NCBI RefSeq assembly: GCF_003434305.1
Contig: NZ_QKKX01000074.1
Span: 1 to 64,000 of the forward strand
Direction: 5' to 3'
Source: Micromonospora sp. MW-13
Lineage (GTDB): Bacteria; Actinomycetota; Actinomycetes; Mycobacteriales; Micromonosporaceae
DNA: 64,000 bases
Positions 54,196 to 62,151 of this stretch are shown here, piece after piece. The position numbers and the translations under genes are program-made. Every line of letters starts with the position of its first letter. Within the stretch, counting starts at the first letter, position 1. Under the pieces are notes generated by a model. It worked only from the letters and a program-made list of their open reading frames with translations, ran no database searches and was not told where the DNA came from.

Positions 54196-56052
54196 GTGAC
54201 GAACGCCAGCCGACCCGAGTCGTCCGACGCCCGGACCGATTGGGAAGCCCGCATCGCCCGTCGCAGCGACGAAGGCGGCACGGCCGCGCTACCCGACCTG
54301 CCACCGCCGGCCGGGCTGACCGCCACCCCCGGCCACGGACACGTCCGCCTCTCCTGGCAGCCCGTCGACGGCGCGGTCGGCTACCTGGTGCATCGCGCAA
54401 CGCTGGACGACGACGACCGGGTGTCCGGGCCGTTCACCCCGGTGGACCACCTCGGCGGAGACGTGCTCTCCGTTCCCGACACCTGGTACGTCGACACCAC
54501 CGGCACCCCGGGCGAACGGTACGCGTACGCCGTGGCCGCCGTACCCGAGGTGACCGTGATCGGCGCGCTGAGCGACCCGGTCCCGGCGGCCGCCCTGCCG
54601 GCCGGCGGCGACCCGCCCACCGTCACGCTGCACCTCGACTCGGACGCCGCAGGCGCCACCTTGCACCGGCCCTGGCAGCCGATGATCGGCAGCGAGCGGC
54701 TGTCCCAACTGCTCTGCCGGGACCGCTCCGGCGGCCGGGAGATCGGCACCGAACTGCTGGCCGCCCTCCGCCGGGTACGCGACGAGATCGGCGTGACCAC
54801 CGTACGGGCGCACTCGATCCTGCACGACGACCTCGGCGTCTACCGCGAGGTCGACGGCGAGCCGGTGTACGACTTCAGCCGGGTGGACCAGGTCTACGAC
54901 CTGCTCCTGGGCATCGGGATGACGCCGGTGGTGGAGATCGGGTTCATGCCCCGCGACCTGGCCAGCGACCCGGACCGCACCGTCTTCGCCTACCGCGGCA
55001 TCATCTCTCCGCCGCGCGACTGGGACCGGTGGTCCGGGCTGGTTCGGGCGCTGGTGGCCCACCTGCTGGAACGGTACGGCGAGCAGGTGCTCGGTTGGGA
55101 CTTCGAGGTGTGGAACGAGGCCAACCTGGAGGTTTTCTGGTCCGGCAGCCGGGAGGAGTGGATGCGGCTGTACGACGTGACCGCCCGCGCCGTCAAAGAC
55201 GTCGACCCGCGCATCCCGGTCGGCGGCCCGTCCTCGGCGGCCGCCGGCTGGGTGGATGCGCTGCTGGAGCACGCCGCCCGATCCGGGGCGCCGGTCGACT
55301 TCGTCTCCACCCACACATACGGCAGCCCGCCACTGGACCTGCGGCACACGCTGGCCCGGCTCGGCTTCCCGGACGCGCGGATCCTGTGGACCGAGTGGGG
55401 CGTCACCCCCACCCACTTCCACCCGGTCAACGACGGCACCTCGGCCGGCACCTTCCTGCTCACCGGCATGCGGTCGGCCGCCGGCAGGGTCGACGCGCTG
55501 TCCTACTGGGTGGCCAGCGACCACTTCGAGGAACTCGGCCGGCCGCCGAGGCTGCTGCACGGCGGGTTCGGGCTGCTCACCGTCGGCGGCATCGCCAAGC
55601 CGCGGTACCACGCGCTGCGCATGCTCGCCCAGCTCGGCGAGACCGAACTGCCGGTACGGGCCACCGGCGACGGCGCCGACGGCCTGGTACAGACCTGGGC
55701 CAGCCGGCGCGCGGACGGGAGCCTCGCCGTGCTGCTCTGGGTGTCCACCCTCGACCAAAGCAAGCGGGACGGGGATCCGGCGCTGGCCCGGCGGATCCGG
55801 CTGGTCATCGACCATGCCGCCGGGCGGCCGGCGCTCGTCACCCGGCTGGACCGGGAGCACGGCGACATCACCACCCTCGCCGACCGGCTGGGCGTCGCCG
55901 ACTGGCCGACCGACGAGCAGTGGGCGGCCCTGCGCGCCGCTGACCAGCTCACGGCGCAGAAGGTGCAGCCGGACGTCGAGGACGGGGCCGCGGTGATCGA
56001 GCTGACCCTGCCGCAACCCGGGGCGGTGCTGGTCGAGGTCTCCGGGGCCTGA
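54196..56052 (+). CDS. Family 39 glycoside hydrolase (beta-xylosidase-like)
   Basis: A 618-residue enzyme without signal peptide, so probably cytoplasmic. Residues about 40-130 are a fibronectin-III-like domain (LTATPGHGHVRLSWQPVDGA). The catalytic barrel follows, with the acid/base Glu in EVWNEANLEVFW (Glu308) and the nucleophile Glu in ILWTEWGVTP (Glu400), and a C-terminal beta domain. GH39 members hydrolyse xylosides, iduronides or arabinosides; the exact sugar is not clear. The start is GTG with AGGAGGT. A LacI-like operator lies upstream, linking it to the sugar locus to the right. Confidence 0.85.
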   Translation: MTNASRPESSDARTDWEARIARRSDEGGTAALPDLPPPAGLTATPGHGHVRLSWQPVDGAVGYLVHRATLDDDDRVSGPFTPVDHLGGDVLSVPDTWYVDTTGTPGERYAYAVAAVPEVTVIGALSDPVPAAALPAGGDPPTVTLHLDSDAAGATLHRPWQPMIGSERLSQLLCRDRSGGREIGTELLAALRRVRDEIGVTTVRAHSILHDDLGVYREVDGEPVYDFSRVDQVYDLLLGIGMTPVVEIGFMPRDLASDPDRTVFAYRGIISPPRDWDRWSGLVRALVAHLLERYGEQVLGWDFEVWNEANLEVFWSGSREEWMRLYDVTARAVKDVDPRIPVGGPSSAAAGWVDALLEHAARSGAPVDFVSTHTYGSPPLDLRHTLARLGFPDARILWTEWGVTPTHFHPVNDGTSAGTFLLTGMRSAAGRVDALSYWVASDHFEELGRPPRLLHGGFGLLTVGGIAKPRYHALRMLAQLGETELPVRATGDGADGLVQTWASRRADGSLAVLLWVSTLDQSKRDGDPALARRIRLVIDHAAGRPALVTRLDREHGDITTLADRLGVADWPTDEQWAALRAADQLTAQKVQPDVEDGAAVIELTLPQPGAVLVEVSGA

Positions 56053-56156
56053 GGGCGGGCCCGGGCAGCAGGGCCTTGGCGGCGTCGCCGTCGATGAGCC
56101 GGCCGTCGACGGGTTGGCCGGGCAGGCTCGTGCAGTTCCTCGCAGACCGTACTTCC

Positions 56157-56194
56157 GGAAGTAGGCCCCAGCCGGTGGCTGAGGGCCTACTTCC
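56157..56194. terminator. Terminator between convergent glycosidase genes
   Basis: GGAAGTAGGCCC and its exact complement form a 12-bp stem around a 14-nt loop, about 105 bp past both stops. The rest of the 249-bp gap shows no gene. Confidence 0.65.
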
Positions 56195-56301
56195 CGGATC
56201 GAACGTGACCAGGGCCTTTGCCTAACCGAACGACGCACGCCCCATGGCCCGGTCCACGGCTCGAACAGGTGCCTACACCTGCGTCACGATGCCACTCGCC
56301 G

Positions 56302-57846
56302 TCATGAACCGGCCCCGCGCAGCTGCGGAAGGTCCTGGTTGGCCGGAACGTTGAACGTCTCCTGGGCGATCAGTGGGCGGATCCGGCGTTCGAACTGCGG
56401 CGAGACGAACGCGTGGCGGACGAGGTCGTTGGCGAGCTCGTTGCCGAGCGCCCCCATGATCATGGCCTGGTCGAGCGAGAGGTACCGCTTGGCCACGGTG
56501 CCGCTGCCGACCGCAATCGCGTCGTAGAAGCCGCCGGGGCCGTACGAGTCGAAGTTGGCCTTGAGCCGGGAGAGGTTGTCGACCACCGCTCCCTTGGCGT
56601 ACGGGAGCGCGAGGAACGCCGCGTGCGGGGTCACCACGCCGTCGCCGTAGTCGGGGTCCGGGCCGGCCGGGCGGCAGTCGCCGAACCCGGCGTCGTACTT
56701 CGAGCGCTCCATGTCGGACGGGTAGCCGTCGGTGTCCATGCCCATCGCGTCGACACCCCAGGCCATGTAACCGCCGGCCGGGTCGCTGGCCGGGGAGAAG
56801 CCCCAGTAACCGTACCGGGCGTCATTCATCCCGTGCTCGATCTGGCCGGCGACCGTCGCGGGGTGGTTGCGGCCCCAACTGTTGGGTGCCCACCTTGCTT
56901 CGGGCACGAACAGGTCGGGCATCAGCGCCTCGAACATGTCGCCGCCCCAGCTAGGTACGAACTGGATGCCGCGGTACTGGTACGCGCCCTCGTACACCGG
57001 AACGCCCTCGTAGGTGGTGTCGAAGCCGACCGGCTGCATCTCGTGCCAGCTCCAGTCGCAGGTGGCCGGCAGGGTGCGCATCGTGTTGTAGTAGGCCTTT
57101 GGCGGGATCTGGCCCATCGCGATGCCGAGGTACGTCGCGATGCGCGGTTCGGTGACGGTGATGTCGTAGTGGTTGCAGGTGAACCAGACGCCGTCGCGCT
57201 GCCGCGAGCATCCCGGGGGCGGCGCGTCCCAGAAGCCGCCGGCGATCAGGCCGCTGGCCCCGGACGGGGTCGCCGCCGCCGGGTTGTAGTAGAAGCCGAA
57301 GTTCATCTTCCGCAGGATCGCGTCGGCCTTGCCGCGCAGCTCCGGCACGGCGCCCTTGACCACGTTGAGCGCGGCCGCGAGCCAGCCGTTGTCCACGCTG
57401 GACAGGAACGGGTAGACGGTGCTGCCGTTGTCGGGCCAGACCGTGACGACCGAGCCGTCCCGCGGGTCGTACCAGTTGTAATACATGCCCGACGCGGTGT
57501 GGTGCCTGAGCCGGGCGAGCGTGTCGAGAGTCTTGGCGATCCGGTCGCGGCCTTCCGCCCTGGAGATGATGCCGAGCTCGCGGGCGACCACCGCGGACCA
57601 CATGTAGCCGCCGATGTTGGTGGGGGACGTGTAGGTGGCGCGGCCGCCGGCGGCCAGGTCACCGGTGATGTTGTCGGCGACCAGGCCGGTGCCGGGGTCG
57701 GTCATGGCGGCCATCGACCGCCACGTGTCCTTGGCATAGCCGAGCAGGGCCCGGTCGGCGCCGCGCTCGTCGGGTGCCGCGACGGCGGGGGAGCCGCCTG
57801 CCAGCACGAGCGCCAGCGCGAGGAGCGGTGCGAAAAGGCGTCGCAT
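56302..57846 (-). CDS. Secreted glucoamylase-like hydrolase (PF10091, GH144/GH162-like)
   Basis: A 514-residue protein with a signal peptide (MRRLFAPLLALALVLAGGSP). The mature part fits the glycoamylase-like domain family: NIGGYMWSAVVARELG, WYDPRDGSVVTVWPDNGSTV, VYPFLSSVDNGWLAAAL, EGAYQYRGIQFVPSWGGDMF and SLDQAMIMGALGNEL. Characterised relatives include endo-beta-1,2-glucanases, so a secreted beta-glucanase is plausible. Acidic catalytic residues cannot be fixed from one sequence. It is the last gene of the lacI-transporter operon, so its products probably feed the transporter. Confidence 0.8.
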   Translation of the reverse strand: MRRLFAPLLALALVLAGGSPAVAAPDERGADRALLGYAKDTWRSMAAMTDPGTGLVADNITGDLAAGGRATYTSPTNIGGYMWSAVVARELGIISRAEGRDRIAKTLDTLARLRHHTASGMYYNWYDPRDGSVVTVWPDNGSTVYPFLSSVDNGWLAAALNVVKGAVPELRGKADAILRKMNFGFYYNPAAATPSGASGLIAGGFWDAPPPGCSRQRDGVWFTCNHYDITVTEPRIATYLGIAMGQIPPKAYYNTMRTLPATCDWSWHEMQPVGFDTTYEGVPVYEGAYQYRGIQFVPSWGGDMFEALMPDLFVPEARWAPNSWGRNHPATVAGQIEHGMNDARYGYWGFSPASDPAGGYMAWGVDAMGMDTDGYPSDMERSKYDAGFGDCRPAGPDPDYGDGVVTPHAAFLALPYAKGAVVDNLSRLKANFDSYGPGGFYDAIAVGSGTVAKRYLSLDQAMIMGALGNELANDLVRHAFVSPQFERRIRPLIAQETFNVPANQDLPQLRGAGS

Positions 57847-57875
57847 GGGTCTCCTTGTCTCGTTCCGGGGATGGA

Positions 57876-58724
57876 CTATTTGATTCCGGTGGTCGCGATG
57901 CCGCGCAGGAAATGCCGCTGGAGGAGCAGGAACACGATGAGCACCGGAAGCACGACGACGACCGCTCCAGAGAGCAGCAGACCGTAGTTGATGCGGTTCT
58001 GGCCGACGCTGTAGAGCGCGAGGGCGACCGGCAACGTGTACTTGTCCTCCGTGGTGGCGACCACGAGGGGCCACAGGAAGTTGTTCCAGGAACCGAGGAA
58101 CGTGAGGATCCCGAGGGTGGCCAGTGCCGGCCGGCACAGCGGAAGCACCACCCGCCAGAAGATCCGGAACTCGCCGGCGCCGTCGACCCGGGCCGCCTCG
58201 ATGAGGTCGTCGGGGATCGACAGGAGAAACTGCCGCATGAGGAACACGCCGAACGGTCCGACGAGGAACGGCAGGATCAGGCCGGTGTACGTGTTGGTCA
58301 GGCCCATGTTGCTGACCAGCACGAACTGCGGGACGAAGGTCACCATGCCGGGCACCATGAGCATGCCGAGCACGGCCAGGAAGAGCACTCGCCTGCCGGG
58401 GTACCGCAGCTTTGCCAGCGCGTACCCGACGAGCGAGCAGAACAGCAGGTTACCGGCCGTGACCAGGGTCGCGACCAGCGCCGAGTTGAAGAAGTAGAGC
58501 GGGAAGTCCAGCCGGGAGAACAGCTCGCGGAAGTTGTCGAGCGTGAAGGTCTCGGGCCACCAGGTCGGCGGTACCTGGCGGATCTCCCGTTCGGGCTTGG
58601 CCGACGAGAGCGCCATCCAGACGAACGGTCCGGCCACGGCAAGCAGCCCGAGGGCCAGGACGACGTAGAGCACGGTCTTGGCGACCCGGTCACGGGTACG
58701 CAAGGCGGCGTCCTTTGCGACCAT
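57876..58724 (-). CDS. Carbohydrate ABC transporter permease (MalG type)
   Basis: A 282-residue inner-membrane protein with six predicted spans. The ABC-permease EAA loop reads EAARVDGAGEFRIFWRVVLP, which contacts the ATPase. The N-terminus is cytoplasmic and basic. It lies 2 bp after the partner permease and 29 bp before the hydrolase gene. No ATPase gene is in the operon, as usual for actinomycete sugar importers that share MsiK. Confidence 0.92.
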   Translation of the reverse strand: MVAKDAALRTRDRVAKTVLYVVLALGLLAVAGPFVWMALSSAKPEREIRQVPPTWWPETFTLDNFRELFSRLDFPLYFFNSALVATLVTAGNLLFCSLVGYALAKLRYPGRRVLFLAVLGMLMVPGMVTFVPQFVLVSNMGLTNTYTGLILPFLVGPFGVFLMRQFLLSIPDDLIEAARVDGAGEFRIFWRVVLPLCRPALATLGILTFLGSWNNFLWPLVVATTEDKYTLPVALALYSVGQNRINYGLLLSGAVVVVLPVLIVFLLLQRHFLRGIATTGIK

Positions 58725-58726
58725 CG

Positions 58727-59689
58727 TCAGTTCCTCTCCCCCAGCAGGCGGAACTGCACGACCGACAGCGCCACGATCGCCAGGAAGAGCACGTAGCTGG
58801 CGGCGGCCGCGTAGCCGTAGTTGCCGAAGCCGAACTGGTTGTAGATGTGGAACGACACCGACAGCGTCGAGGAGAGCGGACCGCCCTGCGTCATGACGAA
58901 CGGCTCCTCGAAGAGCTGGAGGTAGCCGATGCCGGTGATCACCCCGCCGAAGAGCAGCGTCGGCCGCAGCATCGGCAGGGTGACGTTGCGGAACTGCTGC
59001 CACCGCGTCGCGCCGTCGAGCGTCGCCGCCTCGTAGAGGTCGGCCGGCACCGCCTGGAGTCCGGCCAGGAAGATCACCATCAGGAAGCCGAAGTTGCGCC
59101 ACGCCGCCATGACGATCAGCGACGGCAGCGCGAGCCTGGTGTCGAACAGCCAGCTCGGCCCGTCGATCCCGACCAGTCGCAGCAGGTTGTTGACCAGCCC
59201 GATCTCGGGGTCGAGCAGGAAGCGCCAGACCACCGCGATCGCCACGATGCTGGTCACGACCGGCAGGTAGAAACCGACCCGGAACAGCGCGCGGAAGCGG
59301 ACGAGCCCGGAGTTGAGCGCCGTCGCCGCGGCCAGCGCCAGCACCATGGTCAGCGGCACCCCGACGACGACGAAGACCAGCGTGTTGACCGACGACCGCA
59401 GGAACAGGTCGTCGGAGAACAGGCGGGTGTAGTTGTCGATGCCGACGACGTTGACGGCGAGCGGGTTGCGCAGGTCGGTCGAGCGCAGGTCGGTGAAGCT
59501 CATGACCAGCGACGCCACCACCGGCAGCGCCATGAACACGAGGAACAACACGGTGAAGGGCGCGGAGAAGGCCCAGCCGGTCAGCGCCCGCCGCAGGCGT
59601 TGACGCCGCCGGACCGACCCGGCGGGCCGGTCGGTGCTGGTCGCCCCGGCCGGTCGCGCCGGTGCCGTCGCCGGGGAGGCGCCGGTCAT
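58727..59689 (-). CDS. Carbohydrate ABC transporter permease (MalF type)
   Basis: A 320-residue membrane protein with a Pro/Ala/Arg-rich cytoplasmic N-terminus of about 35 residues and six spans. The EAA loop reads EAATLDGATRWQQFRNVTLP. It starts one base after the stop of the binding-protein gene and is followed by the MalG-type permease after 2 bp, a tightly coupled pair. The membrane spans begin with WAFSAPFTVLFLVFMALP. Confidence 0.92.
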   Translation of the reverse strand: MTGASPATAPARPAGATSTDRPAGSVRRRQRLRRALTGWAFSAPFTVLFLVFMALPVVASLVMSFTDLRSTDLRNPLAVNVVGIDNYTRLFSDDLFLRSSVNTLVFVVVGVPLTMVLALAAATALNSGLVRFRALFRVGFYLPVVTSIVAIAVVWRFLLDPEIGLVNNLLRLVGIDGPSWLFDTRLALPSLIVMAAWRNFGFLMVIFLAGLQAVPADLYEAATLDGATRWQQFRNVTLPMLRPTLLFGGVITGIGYLQLFEEPFVMTQGGPLSSTLSVSFHIYNQFGFGNYGYAAAASYVLFLAIVALSVVQFRLLGERN

Positions 59690-59690
59690 G

Positions 59691-60959
59691 TCAGCTCCCG
59701 GTCCCGATGGCGCTCGCCTGCTGCTGGATCGCCTTCGCGGTCGCGGCCGGGTCGGCGTTCTGCTTGCACAGCTTCTCGACCTCGAGGTCGAACGCGGCCG
59801 CGATCTGCTCCCAGGTCGTGATCGCCGGCGGCGCCTTGGCACTCTTGAGCTGCTGGCCGAACGCGGTCAGGAGGGTGTCGCCGGTGAGCGTCGGGTCGTT
59901 CCAGGCCGACTGCACGGAGGGCAGGTCCTTGACCGCCTGGTACCACTTGACCTGCACCTCGGGCTTGCTCAGCCACTGCACGAACTTCCAGCCACCGGCA
60001 CGGTTCTTGGCGTCCTTGAAGACCGCGAGGTTGCTGCCGCCGATGAACGAGGTCGACGACTTCTTCGTCGGCATCTGCGCGACCGCGTACTTGTCCTTGA
60101 AGCCGGCGCCGCCCTGATCCTCGACGATGCCCATGTGCCACGGGCCGGAGATGAACGCGCCGATCTCACCCTTGACGAAGCCGGGCTCGAGCGAGCCGTC
60201 CGGCAGCGCGGTCGGGGACAGGCCCTCCTTGTAGAAGGACTGGTAGTAGGCAAGCGCCTCGGTCATCTCCGGGGTGTCGAAGCTCAGCTTGTCTGCGCTG
60301 GCCACGTCGGCGCCGTTGGACCAGGCGAACGGCATAACCGACTGCCAACTGCCGGTCTTGCCGGGCTGGAGGTTGAGGCCCCACTTGGCGCCGGCCTTCT
60401 CCTTCATGCCCTTGGCCATGGCCTTGAGGTCGTCCCATGTCTTCGGGCCGCCCGGGAACCCGGCCTTGGCTGCCATGTCCTTGCGGTAGTAGATCAGCCG
60501 GGTCTCGACGTACCACGGGACGCCGTACGAGGTGCTGTCGACGATCGTGGTGTCCCAGGCGCCGGGGAAGAAGTCGTCTTTCTTGATCAGATCCGACGGG
60601 GTCGGGTCGAGCGCGCCGGTCTTGGCGAACTCGCCCTGCCAGGTGGTACCGATCATCGACACGTCCGGCGTCTGCTTCGCGGCGATGGCGCTCGCGATCT
60701 TCTGGTGCGCCGCGTCCCAGGGCACCGCCGTCACGGAGACCTTGGCGTCGGGGTTCTCGGTGGAGAACTCCTTCGCGAACTCGGCGAGCTTCTCACCTTC
60801 GGTGCCCATCGCCCAGACGGTGATGTCCCCGCTCGCCTTGCCTGCGCCGACAGATTTCGCCTCTTCCTGGCCGCCGCCCGAGTCACGGCCACAACCGGCC
60901 AGCGCGACCGACGCGGCCAAGACGATCCCCGCCGCAGCGGCTAACCGCCTGCTTCTCAT
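59691..60959 (-). CDS. Sugar-binding lipoprotein of an ABC importer (family 1)
   Basis: A 422-residue extracellular solute-binding protein. The leader ends with the lipobox LAGC (Cys at about residue 23). The mature domain has typical family-1 motifs: ITVWAMGTEGEKLAEFAKEF, TQ-type ligand regions and GEIGAFISGPWHMGIVED. The start at ATG 60959 has GGAGG upstream. It precedes two permease genes and follows lacI. The ligand is probably an oligosaccharide released by the neighbouring glycosidases. Confidence 0.92.
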   Translation of the reverse strand: MRSRRLAAAAGIVLAASVALAGCGRDSGGGQEEAKSVGAGKASGDITVWAMGTEGEKLAEFAKEFSTENPDAKVSVTAVPWDAAHQKIASAIAAKQTPDVSMIGTTWQGEFAKTGALDPTPSDLIKKDDFFPGAWDTTIVDSTSYGVPWYVETRLIYYRKDMAAKAGFPGGPKTWDDLKAMAKGMKEKAGAKWGLNLQPGKTGSWQSVMPFAWSNGADVASADKLSFDTPEMTEALAYYQSFYKEGLSPTALPDGSLEPGFVKGEIGAFISGPWHMGIVEDQGGAGFKDKYAVAQMPTKKSSTSFIGGSNLAVFKDAKNRAGGWKFVQWLSKPEVQVKWYQAVKDLPSVQSAWNDPTLTGDTLLTAFGQQLKSAKAPPAITTWEQIAAAFDLEVEKLCKQNADPAATAKAIQQQASAIGTGS

Positions 60960-61000
60960 GTCGTACCTCCAGGGGTTGGTGGTTTTCAGGGTGTGAGCTG

Positions 61001-62032
61001 TTACCTGCCGGTGCCTCCGGTCGGGGGCGCCGGGCAGCCGCAACTGCGGCGCAGGACGAGTTCGGTGGGCAGCACGAGACCGCCCCCAGGGATGTCGCCG
61101 GGCTGGCCGGCGGCACGCAGGATCAGCCGGGCCGCCTCGGCGGCCAGCTCGCGTACGGGTTGCCGGACGGTGGTCAGTGCGGGGGCGACGAGAGCGGCGA
61201 CCGGCACGTCGTCGAAGCCGGTGATGATCAGGTCCTGCGGCACCCGCAAGCCTCGGCCGAGCGCGCCGACCAGCACGCCGAGGGCGGTCTCGTCGTTGGC
61301 GCAGACCACCCCGGCGGGCCGGGGTGTTTCGCCGCCCAGCAACTGGTCGGCGGCGAGCACCCCGTCGGCCTGCTGCATGCTGACCGCGACCGGCTCGGCG
61401 GGCGGCTCGATGCCGAGGTCGTGGTGCGCCCGCCGGAAGGCGGCCCAGCGTTCACTGACGTCGGGCGAGCCCGCCGGGGTGCCGACGAAGACCAGGTCGC
61501 GCAGGTCGTGGTCGGCGAGCAGGTGCCGGGTGAGCGCCAGCATGCTGCCGACGTTGTCGGCGCGTACCGAGGGGATGTCGCCGGGCCCCTCGCCGGCGAC
61601 CACCACCACGGGGACCAGCTTGGCGAGCCGGAGCAGCGCCTCGTCGGAGATGGTGCCGCCCATGACGGCGACACCGTCCACCCGGCGGCCCATTTCCAGC
61701 ACCTGGTCGTCGGAGTCGGAGCGCAGGTGCGTGCAGAGGATGTGCACGCTGGCCCGGGACGGCACCGCCTCCGACTCGAAGCCCTGGATCAGTTCGGTGA
61801 AGTAGGGGCCGGACAGGCCGGGGAAGACCAAGCCGAGGGCGCCGTGCCGGCCCGCGGCCAGGGCCCGACCGAGGTGGTCGGGGCGATATCCGTGCTTCTC
61901 GATCGCGTCCAGCACCCGGCGGCGCATCTCCTCGGAGACCTGGCCGGTGCCGTTGGAGACCCGGGAGACGGTGGCCACGGAGACGCCGGCGAGCTTCGCT
62001 ATCTCGCGAACCGTCATGCGGCTGTTGCTCAT
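61001..62032 (-). CDS. LacI-family transcriptional regulator
   Basis: A 343-residue repressor. The helix-turn-helix and hinge read REIAKLAGVSVATVSRVSNG and VLDAIEKHGYRPDHLGRALA, followed by a periplasmic-binding-protein-like sensor domain and a Cys-containing tail (RRSCGCPAPPTG). It is first in the operon with the transporter and PF10091 hydrolase and divergent from the GH35 gene. A 12-bp palindrome lies 32 bp before its start. It likely represses the whole locus until a sugar is present. Confidence 0.92.
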   Translation of the reverse strand: MSNSRMTVREIAKLAGVSVATVSRVSNGTGQVSEEMRRRVLDAIEKHGYRPDHLGRALAAGRHGALGLVFPGLSGPYFTELIQGFESEAVPSRASVHILCTHLRSDSDDQVLEMGRRVDGVAVMGGTISDEALLRLAKLVPVVVVAGEGPGDIPSVRADNVGSMLALTRHLLADHDLRDLVFVGTPAGSPDVSERWAAFRRAHHDLGIEPPAEPVAVSMQQADGVLAADQLLGGETPRPAGVVCANDETALGVLVGALGRGLRVPQDLIITGFDDVPVAALVAPALTTVRQPVRELAAEAARLILRAAGQPGDIPGGGLVLPTELVLRRSCGCPAPPTGGTGR

Positions 62033-62063
62033 CGCTCCCTCGATCCGTAACGTGCGGGTAACA

Positions 62064-62075
62064 GAAACCGGTTTC
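62064..62075. promoter_or_regulatory. Probable LacI operator between lacI and the GH35 gene
   Basis: GAAACCGGTTTC is a perfect 12-bp palindrome in the 119-bp divergent region, close to the LacI-family consensus with a central CCGG. It can serve both promoters. The same AACCGGTT core occurs before the GH39 gene. Confidence 0.7.
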
Positions 62076-62151
62076 AGCCGACCATAGGCAGCCGAGACGA
62101 AGTTCACAAGTCTCTGATCCACAATCTCCCGTGTGAGGAGCTCTGCCCCAT

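Noticed and set aside
56413..60944. Long plus-strand frames opposite the PF10091 hydrolase, permease and binding-protein genes
   Set aside because: They mirror real genes codon by codon and show no recognisable domain.
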